From positions 2,181 through 66,180 of the forward strand of contig NZ_JALKBC010000018.1 of assembly GCF_023015865.1 (NCBI RefSeq): DNA of 64,000 bases, read 5' to 3'. This stretch comes from Arenibacter sp. F26102 (GTDB lineage: Bacteria > Bacteroidota > Bacteroidia > Flavobacteriales > Flavobacteriaceae). Made by a program: the position numbers and the translations under genes. The notes beneath the pieces were generated by a model. That model was not told the origin of the DNA. It saw only the letters and a program-made list of their open reading frames with translations, and did not search any database. This document shows, piece by piece, positions 44,350 to 54,345 of the stretch (position 1 is its first letter; every line of letters starts with the position of its first letter).

Positions 44350-45597
44350 TCAGAATTTTAAAATTTCTTTTTGAAGCATTTCAAATGCCTTATTTACAGA
44401 CTTTTGCACAATTCTTTCTCTCTGACTTCCCATATGAAATCTCTCAACTACTTCTGCTTTGGGAGAAACGACGGCTATAAACACGGTTCCTACCTCTGCA
44501 TTGGAATCCCCTTTTGTGGGACCGGCATTGCCTGTTGTGGCAATAGCAAAATCCGTTTTTAATATTTTACGCAAATTGGCAGCCATTTCCAAGGCAACCT
44601 CTGCACTTACTACCGAATACTGGTCTATAGTTGCCTTAGACACCTTAAGCACCTCTATTTTGACTTCTGTGGCGTAACTTACAATACTCCCCTTATAGTA
44701 AGACGATGCCCCTGGCATGCTAGTTATCTGTTGGGCAATTTTACCTCCCGTAAAACTTTCTGCCGTACCCAAGGACATGCCCTTTTTGGTCAATAATTGT
44801 GCAATAACCGATTCCAAAGACTCATCCCCTTCCTCGCCAAAAACAAGGTCGCCAATCAACTTTTTAATTTTTTCAGCCTGGGTATTGACGGCTGAACTTA
44901 TCAATTCACTGTCGCTTCCCTTTGCTGTAAGCCTTAACCTTACAGAGCCTAGACTCGGCAGATAGGCCAATTTCACAAAACTGGGCAGGTTATCCTCTAC
45001 AGATGCTATCTTATCTGCAAGCGAACTTTCCCCAATACCATAGGTAACAATAGTCCTATGAACAATATAAGGGCGTTTAAACTCCTTTATGATTTTAGGT
45101 ATAACCTTTGACGTAATTAAATTTTTCATCTCGAAGGGAACACCTGGCAATGAAACAAAGGCTTTTCCTTTATTTTTAATCCACATTCCCGGAGCTGTAC
45201 CAAATTCATTGTGGAGAACAACGGCCTTGGAAAGTACCAATGCCTGATTTCTGTTAACCTCCAACAAGGGAATTCCAAGGTGCTTTCTGAAGATAGCCTC
45301 AACATGGGCCAGTACTTCTGGACTCTCCTCCAAACTATCATCGAAATATTCGCAAAGGGTATGTTTGGTAATATCGTCTTTGGTTGGACCCAAACCCCCT
45401 GTCATTATTATGATGTCGGCTCTGGATTCCGCTTCTTTAAGAGCCTCCAAGATGTGCATCTTTTCATCTTGTACAGATGTAATCTGATAAACAGAGACCC
45501 CAATCTTATTGAGTTCCTGGGCAATAAAAGCAGAATTTGTATCTATAATCTGACCAATGAGAATCTCATCGCCAATAGTTATTATTTCAGCAAACAT
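44350..45597 (-). CDS. cinA: CinA-family nicotinamide-nucleotide amidase
   Basis: A 415-residue protein with an N-terminal MoCF-biosynthesis-like domain (GDEILIGQIIDTNSA at 8-22 and TGGLGPTKDD) and a C-terminal CinA domain with deamidase activity in relatives (GTAESFTGGKIAQQI, TGNAGPTKGDSNAEVGTV). It converts nicotinamide mononucleotide or ADP-ribose pyrophosphate in the NAD salvage cycle. Its start codon overlaps the Hpt stop by one base (TAATG). Confidence 0.94.
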   Translation of the reverse strand: MFAEIITIGDEILIGQIIDTNSAFIAQELNKIGVSVYQITSVQDEKMHILEALKEAESRADIIIMTGGLGPTKDDITKHTLCEYFDDSLEESPEVLAHVEAIFRKHLGIPLLEVNRNQALVLSKAVVLHNEFGTAPGMWIKNKGKAFVSLPGVPFEMKNLITSKVIPKIIKEFKRPYIVHRTIVTYGIGESSLADKIASVEDNLPSFVKLAYLPSLGSVRLRLTAKGSDSELISSAVNTQAEKIKKLIGDLVFGEEGDESLESVIAQLLTKKGMSLGTAESFTGGKIAQQITSMPGASSYYKGSIVSYATEVKIEVLKVSKATIDQYSVVSAEVALEMAANLRKILKTDFAIATTGNAGPTKGDSNAEVGTVFIAVVSPKAEVVERFHMGSQRERIVQKSVNKAFEMLQKEILKF

Positions 45598-45935
45598 TAA
45601 ATCTTAAAGTCATTTTTCAATTCTGAAACCACTTGCTGAACATCCTTTTTAAGCAAGGGCACCAGTCGCTGAATTTCCGCGGTATTCTCTTCCTTTTTTC
45701 CCAAAGTTTCAATCTGCAAGGCTATTTCACGCGTCTGCTCCATGCCCAACAAATCTACATTAGGTTTAATTTTATGCGCTAATTTATAAACACTATCATA
45801 ATTTTCCAACCCCAGTGCCTTCTCAAGTTCATCTAAATCCTGAGGCACTTCTTCCAAAAAAACAGCAACGACAGATTTAATGAATTCATCATCACCATCG
45901 GCCATTTCATTTATCTTGTCCAGACTATAAATCAT
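45597..45935 (-). CDS. stand-alone Hpt histidine phosphotransfer protein
   Basis: A 112-residue four-helix protein with the phospho-acceptor motif LAHKIKPNVDLLG, where His54 is the site. The family shuttles phosphoryl groups between a hybrid histidine kinase and a response regulator. No kinase or regulator is next to it, so its partners are encoded elsewhere. It overlaps cinA by one base and abuts the FAH-type gene upstream, so three unrelated activities share an operon. Confidence 0.85.
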   Translation of the reverse strand: MIYSLDKINEMADGDDEFIKSVVAVFLEEVPQDLDELEKALGLENYDSVYKLAHKIKPNVDLLGMEQTREIALQIETLGKKEENTAEIQRLVPLLKKDVQQVVSELKNDFKI

Positions 45936-46547
45936 TTATTTTATATTTAATGAGAACATTTGTTCATTCTCCAAAGTACCCGAAAGATAATCATTTGCAC
46001 TTATTCTACCAACACCAGCAGGTGTTCCAGTAAAAATAATATCGCCTTTTTTTAATGTAAAAAAACGCGAAACATAGGATATTATTTCATCAATCTTCCA
46101 CAGCATTAAACCGGTATTACCTTCCTGTACCAATTTATCGTTCTTTTTAAGTTGAAAATTTATATTATTCAAATCCTTAAATTTGGATTTTGGCAACCAT
46201 TTACCAATTACCGCAGACCCGTCAAAACCCTTTGACTTTTCCCAAGGTAATCCCTTCTCTTTTAATTGAGATTGAATGTCCCTAGCCGTAAAATCGATAC
46301 CCAAACCAATTTCATCATAATAGGTATGGGAAAATTGAACATCTATATGTTTACCTACTTTTTTTATTTTTACCAATACCTCAACTTCATAATGAACATC
46401 TTGGGAAAATTCAGGTATATAAAAATCCTGTTCCTTGGGCAAAACTGCGGAGTCCGGCTTAATAAACAGTACCGGATCTGTGGGTCTTTCGTTATTCAAT
46501 TCCTTTATATGCTCCGTATAATTACGGCCAATACAAATAATTTTCAT
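45936..46547 (-). CDS. fumarylacetoacetate hydrolase-family protein
   Basis: A 203-residue single-domain enzyme of the FAH family. IICIGRNYTEHIKELNNE at the start and FTGTPAGVGRI near the end are family motifs; metal ligands EVEVLVKI and GLGIDFTARDIQ are in place. Members hydrolyse or decarboxylate 2-oxo acids such as acylpyruvates or oxaloacetate; the substrate is not clear. It is followed directly by Hpt and cinA. Confidence 0.9.
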   Translation of the reverse strand: MKIICIGRNYTEHIKELNNERPTDPVLFIKPDSAVLPKEQDFYIPEFSQDVHYEVEVLVKIKKVGKHIDVQFSHTYYDEIGLGIDFTARDIQSQLKEKGLPWEKSKGFDGSAVIGKWLPKSKFKDLNNINFQLKKNDKLVQEGNTGLMLWKIDEIISYVSRFFTLKKGDIIFTGTPAGVGRISANDYLSGTLENEQMFSLNIK

Positions 46548-46651
46548 AATAATAAGTGTACTTTAGAATTTGGCATTTTTATGATCAGACCGAAGAATAG
46601 ACCTGCGCAAGCCATTGAGAAATTGAACATTTTTTCAAAACCACCCAACTT

Positions 46652-47428
46652 CTACCCCAGTTTGTTGTTCAATTTGCTCAATTTTATTTGAGTCAAAACC
46701 TTTTTGGTATACAAAGGAAAATCGGCATTCAAAATCCAACCAAAATAACCGGGTTCTTTTTCCAGGACATCATGCACTTTTCTCCCCTTATGTTTTCCAA
46801 AAGAAAAAACCTCTTCCCCCTCCTCATCCAACACTATAAATCCAGCAAAATCCACCGTTTGTTTTCTTGTAGTAAATTCCGATAGCTTTTTAATATTATT
46901 CTCCAATTCGGGATATCTATCCAATTGCGATAAAAGCACTTCATAAGTTGCAGTGGTATCTGCCTCCGCACTATGGGCATCCACCAAATCTTTATCGCAA
47001 TAAAATTTATAGGCGGCCTCCAAGGTCCTTTTCTCCATTTTATGAAAAATGGTCTGCACATCTACAGAAACAGCATTCTTCATATCAAAATCAATTTCGG
47101 CGCGTAGCATCTCTTCCGCCAAAAGCGGAATATCAAAGCGATCGGAATTATAACCTCCCAAATCACAGTCCTTGATCATTTTATGAATCTCTTTGGAGAG
47201 TTGTTTAAAGGTAGGCTCATTTGCCACCTTTTCATTGGAAATGCCGTGAATTGCCACCACTTCGGCAGGGATTTCCATTTCTGGATTAACCAACCACGTC
47301 TTGCTCTCCTTATTTCCATTTGGATATACCTTTAGAATAGCAATCTCGACTATCCTATCCTTGGCCACATTGGTTCCAGTAGTCTCCAAATCGAAAAAAC
47401 ATATAGGTCTTGTAAGCTTTAATTGCAT
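46652..47428 (-). CDS. DnaQ-type 3'-5' exonuclease with ExoX-like C-terminus
   Basis: A 258-residue DEDD nuclease. Motifs are FFDLETTGT (Exo I, about 11-19), GGYNSDRFDIPLL (Exo II) and HSAEADTTATYEVL (Exo III, with His). A C-terminal domain (about 200-258, FGKHKGRKVHDVLEKEPGYF) resembles the ExoX/PolC-associated segment. It may proofread or degrade DNA or RNA ends. It stands alone. A -7-like TATATTTG is found on the minus strand at 47446-47453 without a good -33. Confidence 0.9.
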   Translation of the reverse strand: MQLKLTRPICFFDLETTGTNVAKDRIVEIAILKVYPNGNKESKTWLVNPEMEIPAEVVAIHGISNEKVANEPTFKQLSKEIHKMIKDCDLGGYNSDRFDIPLLAEEMLRAEIDFDMKNAVSVDVQTIFHKMEKRTLEAAYKFYCDKDLVDAHSAEADTTATYEVLLSQLDRYPELENNIKKLSEFTTRKQTVDFAGFIVLDEEGEEVFSFGKHKGRKVHDVLEKEPGYFGWILNADFPLYTKKVLTQIKLSKLNNKLG

Positions 47429-47701
47429 GCTGTAGGTTCTTTATGCAAATATAGTTTTTACAAAAGGTACGGGAAAAGAATAACCAACATTATTCGACAA
47501 ACAACTACAATCCTGCCAACAGGTGTTACTATTTTCATTAAGGGGTAGGTAGTATCCACCAGAACATTACAACCTGCTATTGATTGCATTGTTAGGTGCC
47601 GAACCGATAGTAGAACTAAGTCCTATTACAAGACCCATTATTCTGAACACAGCACAATACGCATAACCCTTTAATAAATAGACATTGATATAAGGCAATA
47701 A

Positions 47702-49096
47702 CTACACCTCCCTATTTACATCCCAGGCCTCTAGATAATCGGCTACCGCTTTTACAAACATACCCCCTAGAGCACCGTTTACCACTCTATGGTCATAACT
47801 ATGGGAGAGATACATTTTACTTCTGATAGCTATAAAATCGCCTTCCTTGGTTTCAATTACAGAAGGTATTTTACGTATAGCACCCAGCGCCAGAATACCA
47901 ACCTGTGGTTGATTGATAATTGGGGTGCCAAAAACACTGCCAAAAGTTCCAACATTGGTTACAGTGTAAGTACCGTCTTTAACCTCATCTGGCTTCAATG
48001 CATTATTTCTGGACCTATTGGCCAAATCGTTTACAGCTTTTGCCATACCCACCAGATTTAACTGATCGGCATTTTTAATAACGGGAACTATTAAATTTCC
48101 ATCAGCCAATGCCGCAGCCATACCTATGTTTATATTCTTTTTCTTTATAATGGTATCTCCCTCTAGAGATATATTTATCATAGGATATTTTTTCAAGGCA
48201 ATGGCCACTGCCTCCATAAAGATCGGGGTAAAGGTTAGCTTCTCGCCTTCCCTTTTTTCAAAGGCACCCTTAACCTTATTTCTCCAATTCACTACATTGG
48301 TAACATCAACCTCAACAAAACTTTGCACATGGGCCGAGGCAGCAATGCTGGCCGTCATATGGTGGGCAATTAATTTCCCCATTCGCGTCAATGGTATATG
48401 CTCATCCCCATTATCCGGCACACCCTTCTCCAAAGCCGGTTTAACAACTTCTTGTTTTGGTTCCACTGGCTTAACAGGAACAGGCTTTTCTTCTTGCTCA
48501 ACCTTAGCCCTCGGAGTTTCTATACGTGTTTCCGCATTTTCACTAAAAGGTTGTCCGCCACTTGATTTTCCAGCAGCTATATAATCCAAAATATCATTTT
48601 TGGTCACCCTTCCCTCACTTCCAGTTCCTGCTATAGTATCAAGTTCTACAATAGTTATACCTTCCTGCTTTGCAATATTTTTAACCAAAGGGGAGTAAAA
48701 TCGATCTGTACCACTATAATCCAATACAGGTGCGGTTGCAGTTTCCCGAGCTTCCTTTACCCCAACTTCCAATTCTTCGACCTCTTTTGTTGGCGAATCC
48801 AATTTTATTGATGAAACATGATCGTCCTGATCATGGTCCCCGTCCATTCCGCTTCCGTTTATTTCTATAATAGCAACCGTCTGCCCCACCTTAACAACAT
48901 CGTCTATATTAAATAATTTCTCAACCAAAATACCATCTACCTCACTCGGAACTTCGGAATCTACCTTATCGGTGGCAATTTCAAAAACAGCTTCATCCAT
49001 TTCTATGGCATCTCCAACTTCCTTCAGCCAGGAGGTAAGTGTAGCTTCTGCAACACTTTCGCCCATTTGTGGTAATTTTAGTTCAAATTTTGACAT
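47702..49096 (-). CDS. 2-oxo acid dehydrogenase E2 acyltransferase
   Basis: A 464-residue dihydrolipoamide acyltransferase. A single lipoyl domain at the start has the lipoylated Lys44 in EIATDKVDSEV, then comes a peripheral subunit-binding domain (about 132-170, SPLVKNIAKQEGI), a Glu/Pro-rich linker and the catalytic domain. The catalytic motif reads DHRVVNG, with His436 and Asn440 in place of the usual Asp. Which complex it serves (branched-chain type likely) is not shown; E1 and E3 are not adjacent. Confidence 0.88.
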   Translation of the reverse strand: MSKFELKLPQMGESVAEATLTSWLKEVGDAIEMDEAVFEIATDKVDSEVPSEVDGILVEKLFNIDDVVKVGQTVAIIEINGSGMDGDHDQDDHVSSIKLDSPTKEVEELEVGVKEARETATAPVLDYSGTDRFYSPLVKNIAKQEGITIVELDTIAGTGSEGRVTKNDILDYIAAGKSSGGQPFSENAETRIETPRAKVEQEEKPVPVKPVEPKQEVVKPALEKGVPDNGDEHIPLTRMGKLIAHHMTASIAASAHVQSFVEVDVTNVVNWRNKVKGAFEKREGEKLTFTPIFMEAVAIALKKYPMINISLEGDTIIKKKNINIGMAAALADGNLIVPVIKNADQLNLVGMAKAVNDLANRSRNNALKPDEVKDGTYTVTNVGTFGSVFGTPIINQPQVGILALGAIRKIPSVIETKEGDFIAIRSKMYLSHSYDHRVVNGALGGMFVKAVADYLEAWDVNREV

Positions 49097-49194
49097 ATCC
49101 CTATTTAATACACTAATAATGATTAATAATTTGCAAAAATAATAAATAAAAGACCATTTTTTTGCCTTTTATTCATACTTTTCACTAATGATAT

Positions 49195-49812
49195 TTAGAC
49201 TTTTAATGAATTCTCGAATGGAATCCTATTAAGAATACTCCTCCCCAAAGTAACCTCATCCGCATATTCCAATTCGTCCCCTACAGCAATACCCCTTGCT
49301 ATGGTCGAAGTTTTAATATCCAACCCGTCCAGTTGCTTGTAAATATAAAAATTGGTCGTATCACCCTCCATAGTTGAACTTAACGCAAAAATCAATTCAT
49401 TTATTTTTCCCTGTTTTGCTTTGTTTACCAAAGAAAAAATAGTCAAGTCTTGAGGACCAACACCTTCCATCGGGGAAATTTTACCCCCAAGAACATGGTA
49501 CAGGCCTTGAAACTGTCCTGTATTCTCTATTGCCATTACATCACGAATATCTTCAACTACACAGACAACACCCTCATCTCTCTTCGGATTGGAGCAAATC
49601 TCACATACCTCTACATCCGAAATATTATGACAGTTCTTGCAGAACTTTATTTTGTCCTTTAAATTGACCAGGGCTTCCGCCAATCTAGCAGTTTGCTCCT
49701 TTGGCTGTTTTAAAAGATGCAAGACCAACCTCAATGCCGTGCGTTTGCCTATTCCTGGCAATTGGGACATCTCATATACCGCATTTTCGAGTAATTTAGA
49801 AGAAAATTCCAT
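49195..49812 (-). CDS. recR: recombination protein RecR
   Basis: Works with RecF/RecO to load RecA at gaps. The 205-residue protein has an N-terminal helix-hairpin-helix ([18 protein letters not shown]), a zinc finger ([16 protein letters not shown], about 56-71) and a Toprim domain ([17 protein letters not shown]). ATG at 49812 is used over a GTG two codons upstream. It is a single gene, 98 nt before the E2 gene and leftward. Confidence 0.94.
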   Translation of the reverse strand: MEFSSKLLENAVYEMSQLPGIGKRTALRLVLHLLKQPKEQTARLAEALVNLKDKIKFCKNCHNISDVEVCEICSNPKRDEGVVCVVEDIRDVMAIENTGQFQGLYHVLGGKISPMEGVGPQDLTIFSLVNKAKQGKINELIFALSSTMEGDTTNFYIYKQLDGLDIKTSTIARGIAVGDELEYADEVTLGRSILNRIPFENSLKV

Positions 49813-50678
49813 AAGCACAAAATTACAATTTTATACCATTAAATTAAGGGATTCTTTCTAAAAGAAAATTTAGAAAACAAAGCAAACCACCTTTTTTCAA
49901 CTCTATTTCCAAGCCATTCACTATCATTAATTTTTGTGCTTTTGCCAAAGCCACAGCACCCAGATATTTTCAATTAGCAAAATAAATACCATAGTTAGGT
50001 CTTTGGTCAATTGGCAACAAGGAGTAAATATTCCTTACTTCAACAATCCCAAATTCCAAATAGTTAAGAAAACGACTTAAAGCCGGATTACAATTCACCG
50101 ATACAAATTGCATTTTGGCGGCGTGCAACCTAGGTAAAATTACATTTTTTTCGAACAAAAAAAGTAATGCTAAGGTAGCCCTTTAATCCAGAACCTTGTA
50201 AAAGGTTATATGTATTACACCCTGAACAACAAAGTCCTTAATATCTGATTTACAAATAATTAAACAACACAATTACTATTCAGAAGCATTATTTACCTAA
50301 CATCCATCTGATTCCTCAACAATAATTTTAAGCAAAATTAAAGTCACTTTAATTAAAACAATTACAAAGTTGCTGCATCTATATTTTGAAAATAAAATAA
50401 TAAGTCCTTAATTTGTTGACAGGCATAGTTCCCCCAATCCTATAGCCTGAATGCAATTATTATTTATTGGATTTTGTTTTTTGTATTTATATACCCAAAA
50501 CTAGGTGTTAACACATTATCATATTGATGTTAAAGTGTGTTAATGCTTGCAAGGAGAGAATGGATTATTCGTACCTTAAGGGATAGAAATTAAGAAGTAA
50601 AATATAAAAATTTGGTCATTGATAACGCTATATATTTATAGTTAATGGTTAGTGTTTAGTATAGTCTATCAATGAAAG
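49813..50678. other. gene-free interval between recR and fabH
   Basis: This stretch of about 870 bp is AT-rich and holds no supported gene. A 62-codon frame on the minus strand (49970-50158) has no recognisable features. The perfect 10-bp palindrome GTGTTAACAC sits at 50505-50514 with a partial second copy at 50534-50542. No tRNA or known RNA is visible. Confidence 0.5.
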
Positions 50679-50705
50679 AAACCCGGAACAACTGTTCCGG
50701 GTTTT
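50679..50705 (-). terminator. terminator after fabH
   Basis: AAACCCGGAAC (50679-50689) pairs with GTTCCGGGTTT (50694-50704) around a 4-nt loop, with U-rich sequence on both sides. It lies 36 nt beyond the fabH stop in its direction of transcription. Confidence 0.88.
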
Positions 50706-50739
50706 GCTTTTTTACAACTTTTTACTCCATAATAATGCT

Positions 50740-51750
50740 TTACCATCTAATTATGACGCTTCCCCAGGTAAAGCCACTTCCAAAGGCGGCCAGTACCACC
50801 AAATCGCCCGATTTAATTTTACCCATCTCCCAAGCTTCGGTCAAGGCAATAGGTATGGAAGCTGCCGTAGTATTCCCATATCTCATAATATTATTAAAAA
50901 CCTGATAGTCACTTAGGCCAAACTTCTTTTGTATAAATTGGGATATTCTAAGATTGGCCTGATGTGGAACCAACATATCTATATCCTTTGCCTCCAAATT
51001 ATTAGCTTTTAACCCCTCAATGATCACTTCGCTAAAACGTACTACTGCGTTTTTAAAAACAAATTGTCCGTTCATGTATGGAAAATATGATTCATCATTG
51101 GGGTCATTATCCACCAAAATGTCATTGACCCAACGCTTCCCCATCCCAGGAGCAATTAAGGATAATTCCTCAGCGTGCTGACCTTCGGAATGCAAATGAG
51201 TGGATAGTATACCTTTGGTAGTGTCTTCCTCCCTGCTAACGATTGCTGCTCCTGCACCATCACCAAAAATCACCGAAACCCCCCTACCCCTAGTGGTCAT
51301 ATCCAGTCCGTGGGAATGCAGTTCGGAACCTATTACCAACACATTTTTATACATACCTGTTTTTATGTATTGGTCTGCGACGGATAGGGCATATACAAAA
51401 CCGGAACACTGATTTCTCACATCCAAAGCTCCAACTGTTTTTATACCCAAATCGCGCTGCACCAAAACTCCTGGACCAGGAAAATAGTAATCCGGACTTA
51501 ATGTTGCAAAGACAATAAAGTCGATATCATTCTTATCTATTCCAGAACGGTCAATGGCAATTTTAGCCGCTTTCACACCCATGGTGGTAGTGGTATCACC
51601 ATCACCCTTTTTCACATGCCTTCTTTCTTTAATGCCAGTCCGCTCTTGGATCCAAGCATCATTGGTATCCATTTTTTTGGATAAATCGTCGTTGGTAACC
51701 ACATTGTCAGGCACATAATAGCCCAAACCTGTTATTTTTGAATTGAACAT
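50740..51750 (-). CDS. fabH: beta-ketoacyl-ACP synthase III
   Basis: Condenses acetyl-CoA with malonyl-ACP to start fatty-acid chains. The 336-residue protein has active-site Cys in NQCSGFVYAL (about 117), His in LVPHQANLRI (about 255) and Asn in RYGNTTAAS (about 290). It may favour branched acyl-CoA starters as in other Bacteroidota. It is a single gene with a terminator, divergent from htpG across about 275 bp. Confidence 0.93.
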   Translation of the reverse strand: MFNSKITGLGYYVPDNVVTNDDLSKKMDTNDAWIQERTGIKERRHVKKGDGDTTTTMGVKAAKIAIDRSGIDKNDIDFIVFATLSPDYYFPGPGVLVQRDLGIKTVGALDVRNQCSGFVYALSVADQYIKTGMYKNVLVIGSELHSHGLDMTTRGRGVSVIFGDGAGAAIVSREEDTTKGILSTHLHSEGQHAEELSLIAPGMGKRWVNDILVDNDPNDESYFPYMNGQFVFKNAVVRFSEVIIEGLKANNLEAKDIDMLVPHQANLRISQFIQKKFGLSDYQVFNNIMRYGNTTAASIPIALTEAWEMGKIKSGDLVVLAAFGSGFTWGSVIIRW

Positions 51751-51957
51751 GTGTTGGATAATTTAATTTTTAATTAAAGTGGGTAACCCACACCTTTTCA
51801 TTAATATAAAATCTAAAATATGAGTAATAATTTTGATGAGACCGAATATAGACAAAAATATACGGTTTTGTACTGACAAAAATCATATGCCCAATCCAAT
51901 AAAACATAAATTTAATTTGACAATGAACCAATTTAAACCATTTTAAAGAATGCCAGT

Positions 51958-51987
51958 TTGTCACCTCTGCTAAGAATGGTATTTTTT
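51958..51987 (+). promoter_or_regulatory. possible htpG promoter
   Basis: TTG (51958-51960), a 19-nt spacer and TATTTTTT (51980-51987) match the Bacteroidota consensus except for the last base. Expected start near 51993 gives a leader of about 33 nt. No classic heat-shock operator is evident. Confidence 0.4.
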
Positions 51988-52026
51988 TTGACAATGATAA
52001 GTCGTAAACTTAAAAAAAATAGAAGT

Positions 52027-53913
52027 ATGGCCACAGGCAAGATTAATGTTTCAGTAGAAAACATATTTCCGCTCATAAAAAAATTCTTATACAGCGATCA
52101 TGAAATATTTTTACGGGAGCTAATTTCGAATGCAACAGATGCAACTTTAAAGCTTAAGCACCTGAGCACTATAGGGGAATCCAAAGTTGAATATGACAAT
52201 CCTCTTATTGAGGTAAAGATTGATAAGGAGGGAAAGAAAATCCATATTATTGATCAAGGTGTCGGTATGACCGAAGAGGAAGTACAAAAATACATCAACG
52301 AAATTGCGTTTTCAGGGGCTGAAGAATTCTTGGACAAATACAAAGATTCTGCCAAAGACTCAGGTATTATTGGTCACTTTGGATTAGGATTCTATTCGGC
52401 ATTCATGGTTGCTTCCAAAGTGGAGATTATAACCAAGAGCTATAAAGACGAACCTGCAGCACACTGGTCTTGTGATGGTTCTCCTAATTTCACTCTTAAA
52501 AAGGCTAAAAAAACAACTCGTGGAACGGAAATTATTCTCCACATCGCCGATGACTCAACAGAGTTTTTGGAAGAAGGGAAAATTGGCAGTTTACTTAGCA
52601 AGTACAACAAGTTTATGCCTATTCCCATTAAGTTTGGAACTAAAACCGAGACCCTTCCTAAACCAGAAGGCGCAAAAGAAGAGGATCCAGCGCCAACAAA
52701 GGAAGTAGACAATATAATTAACAACCCTAATCCGGCCTGGACAAAACAGCCAACGGAATTATCGGATGAGGATTATAAAGGGTTTTACAGGGAACTTTAT
52801 CCCATGCAATTTGAGGAGCCCTTATTCCATATACACTTAAATGTAGATTATCCGTTTAATTTAACCGGGATTTTGTATTTCCCAAAATTGACCAATGATC
52901 TAAATACCCAAAAGGATAGGATTCAGTTATACCAAAATCAAGTTTTTGTTACTGATAATGTAGAGGGAATTGTTCCCGAATTCTTGACCATGCTGAGAGG
53001 GGTTATAGATTCTCCGGACATTCCTTTGAATGTTTCCCGTTCTTATTTACAGGCCGATGGAGCCGTTAAGAAAATATCAACCTATATCACTCGTAAGGTA
53101 GCCGACAAATTAAGTTCTTTATTTAAAAACAATAGGGAAGATTTTGAGGCAAAATGGAACGATATCAAAATCGTTATTGAATACGGAATGCTTTCCGAAG
53201 ACAAATTCTTTGAAAAAGCGGACAAATTTGCACTATATCCTACGGTAGACGGAGCTTATTATACATTTGAGGAACTACAGGAGAAATTAAAGGCCAATCA
53301 CACGGACAAGGACGATAAATTGGTATTGCTCTATGCCTCCAACAAGGAAGACCAGCACAGTTATATTGAGGCTGCCAAGGCAAAAGGTTTTGAAGTATTA
53401 TTACTGGATTCCCCTATAGTGTCGCACCTAATGCAAAAATTGGAAACCTCCAAAGAGAAGATTTCCTTTGCACGAGTAGATGCAGATCATTTGGACAATC
53501 TAATCAAAAAGGAGGATACCCAAATATCCAAACTGTCCGATGAGGAAAAAGAAACCTTAAAAACAGATATTGAAACAGCTATCAATAATAAAAGCTATAC
53601 TATTCAATTGGAACCTATGGACAGTAGCTCTTCTCCGTTCATCATAACGGAACCGGAGTTTATGCGCCGTATGAAAGAAATGCAACAATCTGGTGGCGGT
53701 GGAATGTTCGGTATGGGCAATATGCCGGAAATGTACAATTTAGTAGTAAATACCAACCATGAATTGGTTTCGGAAATCCTAAACACAAAGACTGCTAAGA
53801 AGAAGGAGCGACTTATTAATCAATCCCTTGATTTGGCACGTTTGTCCAAAGGACTTTTGAAAGGTGAGGAACTTACTAAGTTCATTAAAAGAAGTTATGA
53901 AATGGTGAAATAA
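52027..53913 (+). CDS. htpG: molecular chaperone HtpG (Hsp90)
   Basis: ATP-driven Hsp90-type chaperone. The 628-residue protein has the GHKL ATPase domain (ELISNATDATLKL, about 33-45; DQGVGMTEEEV; GHFGLGFYSAFMV), a middle domain and a C-terminal dimerisation domain from about residue 510. ATG at 52027 starts the standard N-terminus ATGKINVSVENIFPL; the longer frame is not used. A terminator follows. Confidence 0.96.
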   Translation: MATGKINVSVENIFPLIKKFLYSDHEIFLRELISNATDATLKLKHLSTIGESKVEYDNPLIEVKIDKEGKKIHIIDQGVGMTEEEVQKYINEIAFSGAEEFLDKYKDSAKDSGIIGHFGLGFYSAFMVASKVEIITKSYKDEPAAHWSCDGSPNFTLKKAKKTTRGTEIILHIADDSTEFLEEGKIGSLLSKYNKFMPIPIKFGTKTETLPKPEGAKEEDPAPTKEVDNIINNPNPAWTKQPTELSDEDYKGFYRELYPMQFEEPLFHIHLNVDYPFNLTGILYFPKLTNDLNTQKDRIQLYQNQVFVTDNVEGIVPEFLTMLRGVIDSPDIPLNVSRSYLQADGAVKKISTYITRKVADKLSSLFKNNREDFEAKWNDIKIVIEYGMLSEDKFFEKADKFALYPTVDGAYYTFEELQEKLKANHTDKDDKLVLLYASNKEDQHSYIEAAKAKGFEVLLLDSPIVSHLMQKLETSKEKISFARVDADHLDNLIKKEDTQISKLSDEEKETLKTDIETAINNKSYTIQLEPMDSSSSPFIITEPEFMRRMKEMQQSGGGGMFGMGNMPEMYNLVVNTNHELVSEILNTKTAKKKERLINQSLDLARLSKGLLKGEELTKFIKRSYEMVK

Positions 53914-53932
53914 TCATTTCCAACTAACAATT

Positions 53933-53968
53933 AAGAGGCTGAATTACTTAGGTAAATCAGCCTCTTTT
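53933..53968 (+). terminator. terminator after htpG
   Basis: AAGAGGCTGA (53933-53942) pairs with TCAGCCTCTT (53957-53966) over 10 bp with a 14-nt loop, and is followed by T residues. It ends htpG. Confidence 0.85.
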
Positions 53969-53985
53969 ATTTATATCTTTACCAA

Positions 53986-54345
53986 ATGGAATACCCTTGG
54001 CACCTTTACCTTTTAGGATCGATTTATGTCATTGCCGGTATCATGCATTTTATTGTTCCCAAAATATATTTGAGAATAATGCCTAGGTATTTGCCCAATC
54101 ATAAACTTCTGGTATACCTCAGCGGCCTGGCCGAAATTATTCTGGGTCTTGGCCTGTGCTTTCCAGAAACCAAAAATATTTCCATAATTGGCATCATTTT
54201 AATGTTGACCGTGTTTTTATTGGTGCACTTTTATATGTTGAAGGGCAAAAAGGAAGGGGCAGGGATACCAAAATGGATCCTACTACTTAGAATTCCGATA
54301 CAATTTGCACTTATGTACTGGGCATATTCCTATTTTGGGATATAG
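53986..54345 (+). CDS. DoxX-like membrane protein
   Basis: A 119-residue protein with four predicted transmembrane segments (about 5-25, 40-60, 65-85, 95-115). The pattern YVIAGIMHFIVPKIYLRIMP is typical of the DoxX/DoxD-like family, whose function in bacteria is unclear. It has no partner gene nearby. Confidence 0.8.
   Translation: MEYPWHLYLLGSIYVIAGIMHFIVPKIYLRIMPRYLPNHKLLVYLSGLAEIILGLGLCFPETKNISIIGIILMLTVFLLVHFYMLKGKKEGAGIPKWILLLRIPIQFALMYWAYSYFGI

Noticed and set aside
49818-49825. Minus-strand TAATTTTG directly upstream of recR as a promoter
   Set aside because: No TTG lies at the right spacing, and the box overlaps the start region.
49970-50158. 62-codon frame on the minus strand between recR and fabH
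   Set aside because: Starts with an in-frame codon of no special context, has no family resemblance, and sits in an AT-rich gap.
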